From contig JASJAU010000013.1 in assembly GCA_030066855.1 (NCBI GenBank), positions 1-64,000 on the forward strand: a stretch of 64,000 bases of DNA. Reading direction: 5' to 3'. How positions within the stretch are numbered: the first letter of the stretch is position 1; every line of letters begins with the position of its first letter. The notes below the pieces were generated by a model. It saw only the letters and a list, made by a program, of their open reading frames with translations. It was not told where the DNA came from and did not search any database. Below, piece by piece: positions 1-8,616 of the stretch. The position numbers and the translations under genes are program-made. Origin of the DNA: Paracoccaceae bacterium. Lineage in GTDB: Bacteria > Pseudomonadota > Alphaproteobacteria > Rhodobacterales > Rhodobacteraceae.

Positions 1-441
1 GCCGCGATCTCGCGTCGCATCAAACCAAAAAGCGGGTTGCATATACGCGCGCGCGATCCTGACCGCCCCCGAAGTCGCATCAGACCCGTCCTTGCAGAAT
101 TTGACCATCTCTTCGCCGGGCAGCACCGAAAGAAGCTTCTCTGCTGCCGCGACCTCGATCGCTGCCGGACGGGTGAAATTCACGCCGCCCTCCAGCGCTT
201 CTCGCACTGCGCACAGCACCGGTTCGTAGGCATGACCCAATCCAACTGACCGATTGCCCATGCCGTAGTCGATGTATTCATTGCCGTCGACGTCCCAGAC
301 GCGACAGCCCTTGCCGCGCGCGATGTGGCTCGGGCTGAGAACCGGATACTGATCGTCGCCCTTCGCATAGGTATGCGACCCGCCCGGGATCAGCGCATGC
401 GCCCGCGTTCGCAGGTCGTCTGAGAAATGATCGATTGACAT
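1..441 (-). CDS. class III aminotransferase (glutamate-1-semialdehyde aminomutase-like), N-terminal part, cut by window edge
   Basis: PLP-dependent fold-type I aminotransferase of the HemL-like class III group. 147 codons are visible and the 3' end lies outside the window. The translation from the ATG at 441 begins MSIDHFSDDLRTRAHALIPG. It contains the typical entry loop IPGGSHTYAKG, the early domain block VWDVDGNEYIDYGMG and the cofactor-phosphate region KFCKDGSDATSGAVRIARAY. A GGAG Shine-Dalgarno lies about 9 bases before the ATG. The catalytic lysine would lie outside the window. The 14 codons nearest the window edge (after ARAY) no longer look like the family, which usually continues with a TGR-type turn. 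The gene may therefore be truncated, frameshifted or disrupted there. Such enzymes act in tetrapyrrole synthesis or in sugar/amino-acid modification, and I cannot tell which. Confidence 0.7.
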   Translation of the reverse strand, partial: MSIDHFSDDLRTRAHALIPGGSHTYAKGDDQYPVLSPSHIARGKGCRVWDVDGNEYIDYGMGNRSVGLGHAYEPVLCAVREALEGGVNFTRPAAIEVAAAEKLLSVLPGEEMVKFCKDGSDATSGAVRIARAYMQPAFWFDATRDRG

Positions 442-989
442 ATACTGGCGCTCCGAACGACTCGAACACCCGGACTATGGGCTATTTCGCTGAAAGCGAA
501 ATGCCACCCGCGGACTTAACCAATCCGTGTTGTTCCAAGGCTGCCTTTGTAGCCCAGCCGCCCCGATCTCCGATGCGCCTGACGCAGACGGACGAACCTG
601 AGCCGAGGCGGGAGGGCGGACATGGGCGCTCTGGTTTTGAGCGGCGGCAGCGAAGTTCGACCGCCATCGCGCGCTTACTAGTCGCCTGCCTCGAACCGCA
701 ACCGAAACACTGCCAGCCCAGTTGTGTCGCAGAGCCAGCCAAGGATGGCTAAGGGGAAAATGCACCCAAAATGCCTATCCAAAACAATCCGATGACTGCT
801 CTGAGGCCAAAGCGGGCATTCGAGCGGTACTGTCTGAGGATAATGCCCCGTCTGCCAGTTCACGCCCGCTTTTTGAAATCGAGGACACGAGAGGCTGTTC
901 TGCAAGTAGATCGGCCCTCTATAGCGCCATCGAGATTAGCAAGAAGAGGTTGGCAGGCAAAAAATCCAGCGTCATCTGACAAGGCCACG
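442..989. other. gene-free stretch with two strong inverted repeats
   Basis: No ORF here has family-like sequence. All reading frames give low-complexity, arginine-rich translations. Two structures stand out. One is a hairpin at 480-505 with arms ATTTCGCT/AGCGAAAT around a GAA loop, closed by GGC/GCC. The other is an inverted repeat with arms AAAGCGGGC at 809-817 and GCCCGCTTT at 864-872. The stretch may be decayed coding DNA or a dispersed intergenic element. Confidence 0.6.
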
Positions 990-993
990 TCAG
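957..993 (-). terminator. possible terminator after the EamA gene
   Basis: Arms CTGAC (976-980) and GTCAG (89-93 of the same hundred, i.e. 989-993) flank an 8-base loop and overlap the stop codon of the EamA gene. On the minus strand a run of six T follows about 11 bases later (964-959). A six-T run on the other side (995-1000) could also serve the plus strand. The geometry is not canonical. Confidence 0.3.
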
Positions 994-1862
994 GTTTTTT
1001 GGGCGGCAATGCGAGGCCGAAGCGTCACGAACAACGCCGCGCCCACAACCAGGCTGGCGCCAAGCGCGAATTCAAGGCCCGGCGTCTCTTGAAAAATGAA
1101 GTAGCCGACTGAGACCGAAAGGACCAAGCTCAGGTAGCTCAATACCGAAAGAAACCCGGCCTCTCCGAAGAAGTGCGCGCGGAGGAAACAGATTTGCGCT
1201 GCCTGGGCGAACGCGCCCACAAAAAGCAGAGGGGCGAGATGGTTCGGCGCGATCGGGCTCCAGGAAGCCGCCGTAAATGGGCCCGAGAAACCGGCGAGGC
1301 CGGCTGTATAGAATGTCATTAGGACCACCGGCGGCGCGGCGCGGAGGCGGCGCGTGACAATGATCGCCGATGATCCCGTCAGAACAACGAGCGCAAGCGC
1401 GGCCAAGCCCAGATTCCAGGGAACGTCACTCGGGTTCGCGGCGATGAAAACACCCAGCAATGCGGTTCCGGCTGCCAACCAGCGTCGCGGACCAATGGTC
1501 TCGCGAAGCAACACCGCCGCCATGACCATGGTCACCACGGGCCGCGTGAAGCCGAACGCCGTGAACACCGCGAGAGGCACACGGGAAATCGCGAAGAAAC
1601 TGGCGGTCAGCGTGATGACCGAAAGGAATACTCGAAGAAGGTGAAGGCCAAAATCCTCAATGCGTCGGAACTGCTCGCGGTATTTCCAGATCAAGGGAGC
1701 GATCAGGATGAGCCCGGTCAGCGCCCTCAGAAACACGACCTGAAAGGCGGTGTAGTCGGCCCCCAGCCACTTCACGATCGAAAGCGACCAGATGTTCAGT
1801 GACATGTCGGCAATCAACCACGCGCCGCCTCTGAGGTTGTCGCGCGGCGGCTCTTCCCTCAT
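990..1862 (-). CDS. EamA/DMT-superfamily transporter
   Basis: Inner-membrane drug/metabolite transporter of 290 aa, the usual size for two EamA repeats with ten helices. Hydrophobic segments alternate with short charged loops. The first repeat includes residues like WLIADMSLNIWSLSIVKWLG and the second ends in a basic tail (LRPRIAAQKT). The start at 1862 overlaps the stop of the upstream deacetylase gene in an ATGA, so the two are probably translationally coupled. It is the last gene of the leftward arm of the ROK/ABC locus. This position suggests it moves a metabolite of that pathway, probably exporting a product, but the direction and substrate cannot be read from the sequence. Confidence 0.85.
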   Translation of the reverse strand: MREEPPRDNLRGGAWLIADMSLNIWSLSIVKWLGADYTAFQVVFLRALTGLILIAPLIWKYREQFRRIEDFGLHLLRVFLSVITLTASFFAISRVPLAVFTAFGFTRPVVTMVMAAVLLRETIGPRRWLAAGTALLGVFIAANPSDVPWNLGLAALALVVLTGSSAIIVTRRLRAAPPVVLMTFYTAGLAGFSGPFTAASWSPIAPNHLAPLLFVGAFAQAAQICFLRAHFFGEAGFLSVLSYLSLVLSVSVGYFIFQETPGLEFALGASLVVGAALFVTLRPRIAAQKT

Positions 1863-4222
1863 GCCCGCCGGGCGATGAAGTTCGCCATGAGCCGGAAGGC
1901 GCCCGGCACCAGGTTCTCCATTTGGTGGTGGAGGATAAGGGACGTGTGGATGTGCCTCCCAGCGCCCACGTCGGCAACCAGAAGAGAGCCCTCAAGCGGC
2001 GCCTCACCAGGGTCCGACATCGAGAGAAGTGGCGTATAGGCGGCATCCCAGTCCTTGGCGAAATAGAGCCCACGCTCCTTCACCCAGCCCGCCCAGTCAC
2101 CGGCCCCGATTTCGTTTGGTCCCGCCAAGATCGGGTGGTCGGCCAGTTGTGTGACGGACGCCGCCTCATCCGTGACCCTCCAGCGCAGCGACGGCTGTCC
2201 GATCTCCAAACGGCGCGGCGGGATCGTCTCCGAATCCCAGTTGTCCCAGGGCCGATGATATAGCGTGACCAGGGTTCCGCCCGCTTCGGTCCACCTATGG
2301 ATCGCCGGCATTGCATCGACCAATCCGGGTCGAAACCTCATCGCGAAGATGCCGACAACGATCGCGTCGTAGTGCGACAGCGCGGCGTCGCTCGCCAGCT
2401 CATCATTGGTTATGTCGCTGACATCGGCGCCCATCATTTCCAGCCAATGACCAACGCGATCGTTGCCCGCACCGATGTAGCCGACGCGCCCAGGCGGAAC
2501 CTGTACGTCGAATACGGCGACAGCCGCGACGGCGCGCCGCGTTCGGGCCGTGGGCGCGACATGGTCATGGTTGATGAGTCGCGCCGTTTCTGCGGGCTTC
2601 CCATTCGCCAGGGCCGTGATCTCGTAGCTCCCTGGCTCAGGATGAATCGGCGCGACGACCTTGAACCCCGTCTCGGTTCTTTCAGCGCTCCATCCAGAGG
2701 GGACCCTGAGGTCGATTTCAGCGTCGGCTGGCGCGATGTCCGAGACCCGCAGATCGAATTCCCTCTCCGGCTTCGCCGTGTTCAGAAGAACCTTAGCGGG
2801 CTCCATCGTCGCCCTTTCGGCAGGCAGAACGACGGGCTCGGTCTCCAAGGCGAGCGGAACCTCGACGGGTAAGCCCCCCGCTTCAAACCGCAGCATGGCG
2901 CGCGGGGCTTCGGGCGCGCGCGGGTCGTAGAAGGCTCTATATGGATCGTGCCGAGCCGCCTCCTCGCCGACGGTCAGCACATCGTCCGCGACGCTCCAAC
3001 CTTGCGGTAGGTCCCAGTGAATCCGCGCGTTCTCCGCAGCGCCGCCAGCCAGTTCGACCGTCACGCGCGTCGAACCGCCTGCGTCGACAAAAGCCGATGA
3101 CACGCTCGCTCGGGCCTCGACACCAAAGGCAAGTCGCAATGCATGCGCCAATTGCACCGCCTTGCTATCCAGCCGGTGCGCCACTTCGTCCGTCACAGCG
3201 ACCGGGCAGGCCTCCCGCGCCGCCATCACCTGCGCAAGCGCTTCAGAGGCCGCCTCGGCAACCGCATCGAAATCTGGGAACGCCTCGACGGCGCGATCAA
3301 TCGCCGCGCCTGCCGCCCTGAGAGAGTCCGCGATCAGCTCGGCGCCCTCCAGATCAGCCAGATCGGACACATCGCGCGGCAGGCCGGACCAGATGGCGTC
3401 ATCCGGACCTTCCACACGGGTTTCGACTAGATGCAGCGGCCAGTCACGCCGGTTTTCTGCCGGCACCCATCGGCCCATGCCCTGCGTCCGATGGAACGCG
3501 CGCGACTGCTGCCCGATCCGATCCCACGACCATCCGCTCATCTCCTCGCGGTCTGTGCCTTTGATCTCCAGGGTCGCTGGCGGTGGCGGCAAGTCATCGT
3601 CGTATGCCTGCCCAGCGCCTGACCAAGCCGGCAGGTATAGCTTTTTGACGTGCCACGGCGGCAGGTTTGTAGCCAACGCCGGATCTGCCGCAGCCCTCAT
3701 GACTTCATGGGCGGCCTCGGTCATCGCTCGGTGGTGCCCATGCTGACCCGGCACATCCAGAAAGGTCGGGCAGATGACGTCCGGGCGCTCCATTCGGATG
3801 ATCTCGGCAAACCGAAGGATCGTCCGCTCTCGTCCCCAACGCTGAAGCGTTTCGCCGCCGTTTTTCGAGAAACCGAAATCCGTGATCGTGTCCTCTGGAT
3901 GCGTGGAATGCCAGTACATGCGCATTCCCAGCACATCGCAGGCACGCTCCATTTCGCGCGTTCGAAGCGCGCCCAGGTCCAACCCCGATTCCCTTCCTGT
4001 GTCATTCTGTCCGCCTTCGCCGCGTGTCGAACATGCGTACGAGATGTTCACGCCGTCGCGAAAGGCCAGTGCCGCCAGCATTCCGGATGTCTCATCGTCC
4101 GGGTGCGCGCCAGTTTGCATAAACCTGACAACGCTGGTCAGCGGTCGGAGCGCCCACCAAAGTTCCATCAATCGCGGTCGCGCGCGATCTTCCACGATCC
4201 GGATTTGGTCAGGCGTTGGCAT
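1859..4222 (-). CDS. PIG-L family deacetylase with long C-terminal extension
   Basis: 787 aa, about three times the size of a simple LmbE/PIG-L enzyme. The N-terminal domain (about residues 34-250) has the zinc motif AHPDDE (39-44) and the later cluster HGHH (161-164), so it should hydrolyse an N-acyl group, classically N-acetyl from a glucosamine conjugate. A middle part (about 330-540) is beta-rich and resembles NEW3-like or Ig-like domains. The C-terminal part (about 560-787) looks like a class I glutamine-amidotransferase/ThuA-like fold, with the block VGYIGAGNDRVGHWLEMMGA and, later, VGIFAMRF. There is no signal peptide, so the protein is probably cytoplasmic. It is second in the ROK-deacetylase-EamA operon, 14 bases after the ROK gene. 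The deacetylase assignment is firm; the substrate and the role of the tail are unknown. Confidence 0.85.
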   Translation of the reverse strand: MPTPDQIRIVEDRARPRLMELWWALRPLTSVVRFMQTGAHPDDETSGMLAALAFRDGVNISYACSTRGEGGQNDTGRESGLDLGALRTREMERACDVLGMRMYWHSTHPEDTITDFGFSKNGGETLQRWGRERTILRFAEIIRMERPDVICPTFLDVPGQHGHHRAMTEAAHEVMRAAADPALATNLPPWHVKKLYLPAWSGAGQAYDDDLPPPPATLEIKGTDREEMSGWSWDRIGQQSRAFHRTQGMGRWVPAENRRDWPLHLVETRVEGPDDAIWSGLPRDVSDLADLEGAELIADSLRAAGAAIDRAVEAFPDFDAVAEAASEALAQVMAAREACPVAVTDEVAHRLDSKAVQLAHALRLAFGVEARASVSSAFVDAGGSTRVTVELAGGAAENARIHWDLPQGWSVADDVLTVGEEAARHDPYRAFYDPRAPEAPRAMLRFEAGGLPVEVPLALETEPVVLPAERATMEPAKVLLNTAKPEREFDLRVSDIAPADAEIDLRVPSGWSAERTETGFKVVAPIHPEPGSYEITALANGKPAETARLINHDHVAPTARTRRAVAAVAVFDVQVPPGRVGYIGAGNDRVGHWLEMMGADVSDITNDELASDAALSHYDAIVVGIFAMRFRPGLVDAMPAIHRWTEAGGTLVTLYHRPWDNWDSETIPPRRLEIGQPSLRWRVTDEAASVTQLADHPILAGPNEIGAGDWAGWVKERGLYFAKDWDAAYTPLLSMSDPGEAPLEGSLLVADVGAGRHIHTSLILHHQMENLVPGAFRLMANFIARRA

Positions 4223-4236
4223 GAGATTTCCCTTGT

Positions 4237-5409
4237 TCAGGCAGCGGCCGCAATTCGGGGCGTGAACGTCTGATTTATGACCAGAGCGGCGGCGCCCAAG
4301 GTCGCGGTCATCCGACCGGACGACCCGCGCATCAGCCGGGGCGAAGATCGATCGCCACGGGCGGAGACCGACCGCTCAGCCAATCGAGTGGTTTCGATTA
4401 GGCGATCGAGAATCCCGTTCGGCATCGCACCCCCGAGGATGACCGTTTCCGGGTCGATGATGTTCTCAATGAACGCGACGGCCGCGGAAAGCGGCTCCAC
4501 TGCGGTGTCCAGCCAAGCCGCCAGAGAGGGCGTTTTCGACGCGTAGGCTTCCGCAAGCTCGTCGCTGGTAGTCGCTCTTACACCGTGCGCAGCCAGATGC
4601 CGCTGTAACGACATCCTGCTCAGCACGCTTTCCAGCGCCACCATCTCGCCGCCCGAAGGCACCGGAATATGCCCAATCTCTCCAGCGTTTCCAAACGCTC
4701 CGGTCACAAGACGTCCGCTCTGGACCATGCCAAGCCCAAGCCCCTTCCCGAAATAGACGAACGCGAATGTCTCAAGGCCTTTGGCCACGCCCGTCACGCG
4801 CTCTGCAACCGCTGCGGCATTCGCGTCATTCTCGATAACGACCGGCAAGCCCAGGACACCGGCAAACCACTCCTGCGGACTGACCTCATGAAGGAAGGAG
4901 AGTTCTGAGCCGGTTCCGTTCAGACCGGTGGCCCCGAACGGCCCAGGCATGACGATCCCGGCTCCCAGAACGCGTCCTTGCGGCGCCTCAGCTTCCCTAG
5001 TGACTGCGCGCATGGCAGATCGTACCGCATCGGTGACGCCCTCCAAGTCACTTGCATCCAACGAATGCCTCACCGACGCGACAGGGGTTCCGCACAAATC
5101 CAGCGCCGCCGCAAACACAGCGTCCGGTCGGATCTCGATCCCAACGGCGTACCCGCCATATGGATTCAAACCGTACTGAACTGGCGGCTGACCGCGGCTG
5201 CCAGGCAGCCGCCCTCGCTCCATGAGCAACCCATCCGCCATCAAGTCCGCAATGATGTTGGAAACCGCTTGGATTGAAAGTCCCGATTCCCGAGCGATCT
5301 CAGCTCGGCCGATCTGACCGGCTTTGCGCACCCGATTCATCACCATCTGCCGATTGTGAGTGCGCGAGCGCTCAGCATTTGCGCCAACGATTTCGGCGGT
5401 AGCGACCAT
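4237..5409 (-). CDS. ROK-family transcriptional regulator
   Basis: 390 aa. An N-terminal winged helix (about residues 20-75, with GRAEIARESGLSIQAVSNII) is followed by a ROK fold (about 90-380, with AVGIEI, VIENDANAAAVAE and NAGEIGHIPVPSG). NagC/Mlc-type repressors of this family respond to sugars or sugar derivatives. The usual zinc motif CxCGxxGC after the GEIGH segment is missing; the protein reads GHIPVPSGGEMVALESVLS with no cysteine. The gene is divergent from the solute-binding-protein gene, so it most likely controls both arms of the locus from the 5410-5530 gap. Confidence 0.9.
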   Translation of the reverse strand: MVATAEIVGANAERSRTHNRQMVMNRVRKAGQIGRAEIARESGLSIQAVSNIIADLMADGLLMERGRLPGSRGQPPVQYGLNPYGGYAVGIEIRPDAVFAAALDLCGTPVASVRHSLDASDLEGVTDAVRSAMRAVTREAEAPQGRVLGAGIVMPGPFGATGLNGTGSELSFLHEVSPQEWFAGVLGLPVVIENDANAAAVAERVTGVAKGLETFAFVYFGKGLGLGMVQSGRLVTGAFGNAGEIGHIPVPSGGEMVALESVLSRMSLQRHLAAHGVRATTSDELAEAYASKTPSLAAWLDTAVEPLSAAVAFIENIIDPETVILGGAMPNGILDRLIETTRLAERSVSARGDRSSPRLMRGSSGRMTATLGAAALVINQTFTPRIAAAA

Positions 5410-5421
5410 GTCGGGGGATTA

Positions 5422-5444
5422 ACTCAACTAACTTGATGACTCAA
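5422..5444. promoter_or_regulatory. candidate ROK operator in divergent promoter gap
   Basis: Three related hexamers are closely packed: ACTCAA (5422-5427), ACTTGA (5431-5436) and ACTCAA (5439-5444). TCAA at 5424 and TTGA at 5433 form a small dyad. They sit just upstream of the ROK start and about 90 bases before the ABC operon. This is a pattern judgement only; the motif does not match a known NagC box. Confidence 0.3.
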
Positions 5445-5530
5445 TATCGCTGGGCTAACCATTGGTTATTCGCGGTTTGGCCCGCATGGCGACCGGTGGA
5501 AAACCGGCGCGATAATCAGGGAGACAAAGC

Positions 5531-6793
5531 ATGAGATTCACGAAACTAAAGGCGGCGGCTCTGGCAACTGCCACAAGCGCGTTGACGGTACTTTCATCGG
5601 CCGCAAACGCCGTCGAAATCGAGTACTGGCAATACTTCTTCGACGCCCGCGTCGCGGCGATGGAGCAGCTGATCGAGAACTTCCAGGCGGCCAATCCGGA
5701 CATCACGGTCACGATGACCCATTTCCCATACGCCGATTACCGGACCAAGGTCGCCGCGGCGATCCCGGCGGGCGAGGGGCCAGACGTGGTGCAGTTGTTC
5801 TATGGCTGGTTGAATGATTACAAGGCGGCCGAGCTAATCCAGCCGCTGCCCGCCGGAGACTTTCCGGCTGACGCGATCGACGCCGAGTTTTTCCCGATGG
5901 TGAGCGCGATGCGCGAGGGCGACAGCTACTGGGCTCTGCCCACAGCCGTTCGATCGCTTGCGCTTTTCTATAACGAGCGTCTGTTCGAAGAAGCTGGTAT
6001 CGACGGTCCGCCCGAAACCCTAGACGAGATGCTGGAGATCGGTGCGACGCTGACTGAGCGGGACGGTGCGGGCAACATCACCCAGGCGGGTCTGACGATG
6101 GGTATGAACGCGCAGGACCACCACTGGTTCCGCGAGGGCCTCGTCCGGCAGTTTGGTGGAGAGCCATACTTGGACGACTACAAGACCGTGAATTACAACA
6201 CCGAAGCCGGCCAGAAGGCGATGGAGTTCTACATCGGCCTTGGCGAAGAAGGCGGCATCGGCGCCATCGGTTTCATGGATGAGCCGCAGGCGGCGTTCAA
6301 AGCCGGTCGAGCGGGCATGCATATCGATGGTTCGTTCCGGATCGGCTCGCTCAACAAAACGCGTGGTCTGAAATGGGGCGTGACTGAGTTGCCGGCGAAC
6401 GCGGATGGCGTGCGTTCAAACTATTCTTCCTACTGGGTGAATGCGATCACGACAAAAGCGGAGGGCGAAAAGTACGACGCGGCGGTCAAGTTCATGCAGT
6501 ATATCACCTCGGACGAGGCGATGCAGATCTGGCTTGATGTCGTTGGCGAGCTTCCAGCCAAACCGTCGGTCGGCCTTACCGAAGAGAACGCGAACAACGA
6601 GACCTTTGGTCCGTTTATCCGCGGCCTCGCATATGCCAACACCACGAAGTTCGTGAACGAAAGCGCGCAGCGTCAGCTTCTGATTGACGCCGTTGAGCGC
6701 GTGAAGCTGCAAGGCGCGTCGATCGCCGACTCGCTGGCTGAAGCCGCGGCTGCCGAGCAAAAACTGCTCGACGACTTCTACGCATCGAACTGA
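5531..6793 (+). CDS. sugar ABC transporter, periplasmic solute-binding protein (family 1)
   Basis: 420 aa. A Sec signal peptide (about residues 1-27, ending SSAANA) precedes a type I carbohydrate-binding protein with the familiar start VEIEYWQYFFDARVAAMEQL. Blocks such as GEGPDVVQLFYGW and AFKAGRAGMHIDGSFRI also fit the MalE/UgpB group. It should capture a sugar-like ligand in the periplasm and deliver it to the two permeases encoded next. A GGGA ribosome site lies about 8 bases before the ATG. It is the first gene of the rightward operon; a strong hairpin follows its stop codon. Confidence 0.93.
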   Translation: MRFTKLKAAALATATSALTVLSSAANAVEIEYWQYFFDARVAAMEQLIENFQAANPDITVTMTHFPYADYRTKVAAAIPAGEGPDVVQLFYGWLNDYKAAELIQPLPAGDFPADAIDAEFFPMVSAMREGDSYWALPTAVRSLALFYNERLFEEAGIDGPPETLDEMLEIGATLTERDGAGNITQAGLTMGMNAQDHHWFREGLVRQFGGEPYLDDYKTVNYNTEAGQKAMEFYIGLGEEGGIGAIGFMDEPQAAFKAGRAGMHIDGSFRIGSLNKTRGLKWGVTELPANADGVRSNYSSYWVNAITTKAEGEKYDAAVKFMQYITSDEAMQIWLDVVGELPAKPSVGLTEENANNETFGPFIRGLAYANTTKFVNESAQRQLLIDAVERVKLQGASIADSLAEAAAAEQKLLDDFYASN

Positions 6794-6800
6794 TGCTTTC

Positions 6801-6825
6801 CGGGTCGCGGTCAAGCCGCGGCCCG
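6801..6825 (+). promoter_or_regulatory. intercistronic hairpin after the binding-protein gene
   Basis: A 10-bp stem, CGGGTCGCGG (6801-6810) with CCGCGGCCCG (6816-6825), has one G-U pair and a 5-base loop, TCAAG. It sits between the binding-protein and permease genes with no T-run after it. Such hairpins commonly stabilise the upstream message and make the binding protein more abundant than the membrane parts. Confidence 0.6.
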
Positions 6826-6850
6826 ACTTTCCGCCCAACCGGGGCAATGG

Positions 6851-7738
6851 ATGTACAAAAACCTCTCCATCGCGCAAAAACACATCGTCTGGGCTTGGGC
6901 CTTCCTCGCGCTGCCCGTCGTGTTTTACGTGGTCATTCGTTTTTACCCGACCGCGAACGCGATGCTCATCTCCTTTCAAGACTGGAACCTGTTGGGCAGC
7001 CGCACATGGGCCGGGATGGAGAATTACCAGAAACTCTGGAATGATCCGGTCTTCTGGCAGGTCTTCCGAAACACCTTTGTCTACCTGATCCTGGGCACGC
7101 CCATCAGCCTCGTCCTGTCGTTCGTCGTGGCCTACCACCTCGACAAAACGCGCTTCATGCACGGCACTATCCGGATGCTCTACTTCCTGCCGTTCATGAC
7201 TAGTGCCGTTGCAATGGCCTGGGTCTGGCGCTGGTTCTATCAGCCTGTCCCAATTGGGCTTTTCAACAACTGGCTGGCGCAATTCGGCATCCCGCAGATC
7301 GAGTTCCTGCGCTCCACGACTAACGCCCTCCCCGCTATCCTCGCGCCTGCAGTCTGGGCCGGACTTGGCTTCCAGATCATCATCTTCATGGCCGGGTTGC
7401 GCGCCATACCGCAAAGCTATTACGAGGCGGCCCGCATCGACGGCGTTTCGAAGTGGAGCGTCTTGTTCGAGATCACGATACCGCTCCTTAAACCAACGAT
7501 CGTTTTCCTCGTCGTCTTCTCCTCAATCGGGTTTCTCAGGATCTTCGATCAAGTATTCAACATGACGACAGGTGATCCCGGCGGACCGCTCAATTCGACG
7601 AAGCCCCTCGTTTTGCAGATCTATCAAAGCGCCTTCACTGACTTCGACATGGGCTACGCGGCTGCCCAGACGGTCGTCCTGTTCCTTATCCTCCTCGTCG
7701 TCTCGCTCCTGCAGCTTTACCTCCTGAGGGATCGCTGA
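6851..7738 (+). CDS. sugar ABC transporter permease, MalF type
   Basis: 295 aa with six predicted helices; the first is WAWAFLALPVVFYVVIRF. The cytoplasmic EAA loop reads YYEAARIDGVSKWSVLFEIT, the contact site for the ATPase. It forms a channel heterodimer with the MalG-type protein encoded next; the two genes overlap by one base (TGATG). The best ribosome site is GGGG about 7 bases before the ATG. Confidence 0.93.
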   Translation: MYKNLSIAQKHIVWAWAFLALPVVFYVVIRFYPTANAMLISFQDWNLLGSRTWAGMENYQKLWNDPVFWQVFRNTFVYLILGTPISLVLSFVVAYHLDKTRFMHGTIRMLYFLPFMTSAVAMAWVWRWFYQPVPIGLFNNWLAQFGIPQIEFLRSTTNALPAILAPAVWAGLGFQIIIFMAGLRAIPQSYYEAARIDGVSKWSVLFEITIPLLKPTIVFLVVFSSIGFLRIFDQVFNMTTGDPGGPLNSTKPLVLQIYQSAFTDFDMGYAAAQTVVLFLILLVVSLLQLYLLRDR

Positions 7739-8616
7739 TGGCCGCTGTCGACGATATCCGCGCGAGCTCGGACACTCTATTCGAAAGTCGAGCCGCGCGG
7801 CGCAAGGCCAATATGGGCCAATACATCCGCTGGAGCCTGCTGTTCCTCGGTGGCATCATGATGGTGATGCCCATCGTCTATATGCTGTCCACATCGTTGA
7901 AGTGGCCGCATGAGATCTACGACGTCTCTCTGATCCCGAAAGAACCGCATCTCGAGAATTACACGTTCGTGCTCGAGGATGGCCGCTTCTACGGCTGGTT
8001 CATCAACTCGCTGATCATCGCGACTATCACCACAATCTCGAACGTCCTTTTCGACAGCCTTGTCGGCTACACACTCTGCAAGTTCCGGTTCCCGGGACGC
8101 TATATCATTTTCATCGCGATCCTCTCGACCCTGATGATCCCAACCGAGATGCTGGTGATCCCGTGGTACCTAATGAGTCAATCCTTTGGCTGGCTCGACA
8201 CTCACTGGGGCATCATGTTCCCCGGCCTGATGACCGCCTTTGGAACCTTCCTCATGAAGCAGTTTTTCGAGACGGTGCCGGACGACTTCATCGAGGCCGC
8301 GCGGATCGACGGTCTGAACGAGTTGCAGATCTGGTGGACGGTCGCCATGCCGCTTGTGCGCCCGGCCCTCGCCGCGCTGGCGATTTTCGTCTTCCTCGGC
8401 AACTGGACCGCATTCATATGGCCGCTCATCGTCACAAATTCATGGGACATGTACACGCTGCCCGTCGGCCTATCGACCTTTGCCGACGAGGCCGACGTCG
8501 CCTGGGAGCTCGTGATGACGGGCGCAGCTATCTCAACCATCCCGACCCTGGTCGTCTTCCTGATCTTCCAGCGCTTCATCATTCGGGGCGTTGTCATGGC
8601 CGGTCTCAAGGGATGA
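7738..8616 (+). CDS. sugar ABC transporter permease, MalG type
   Basis: 292 aa with six helices. The EAA loop DDFIEAARIDGLNELQIWWT is followed by the MalG-like ending (FQRFIIRGVVMAGLKG). The basic N-terminal stretch of about 30 residues before the first helix is usual for this subunit. Its stop overlaps the start of the VOC gene (ATGA), so the two enzyme genes that follow are part of the same transcript. Confidence 0.93.
   Translation: MAAVDDIRASSDTLFESRAARRKANMGQYIRWSLLFLGGIMMVMPIVYMLSTSLKWPHEIYDVSLIPKEPHLENYTFVLEDGRFYGWFINSLIIATITTISNVLFDSLVGYTLCKFRFPGRYIIFIAILSTLMIPTEMLVIPWYLMSQSFGWLDTHWGIMFPGLMTAFGTFLMKQFFETVPDDFIEAARIDGLNELQIWWTVAMPLVRPALAALAIFVFLGNWTAFIWPLIVTNSWDMYTLPVGLSTFADEADVAWELVMTGAAISTIPTLVVFLIFQRFIIRGVVMAGLKG

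Noticed and set aside
6416-7414. 332-codon open frame on the minus strand
   Set aside because: It runs antisense across the binding-protein and permease genes, which have clear family motifs.
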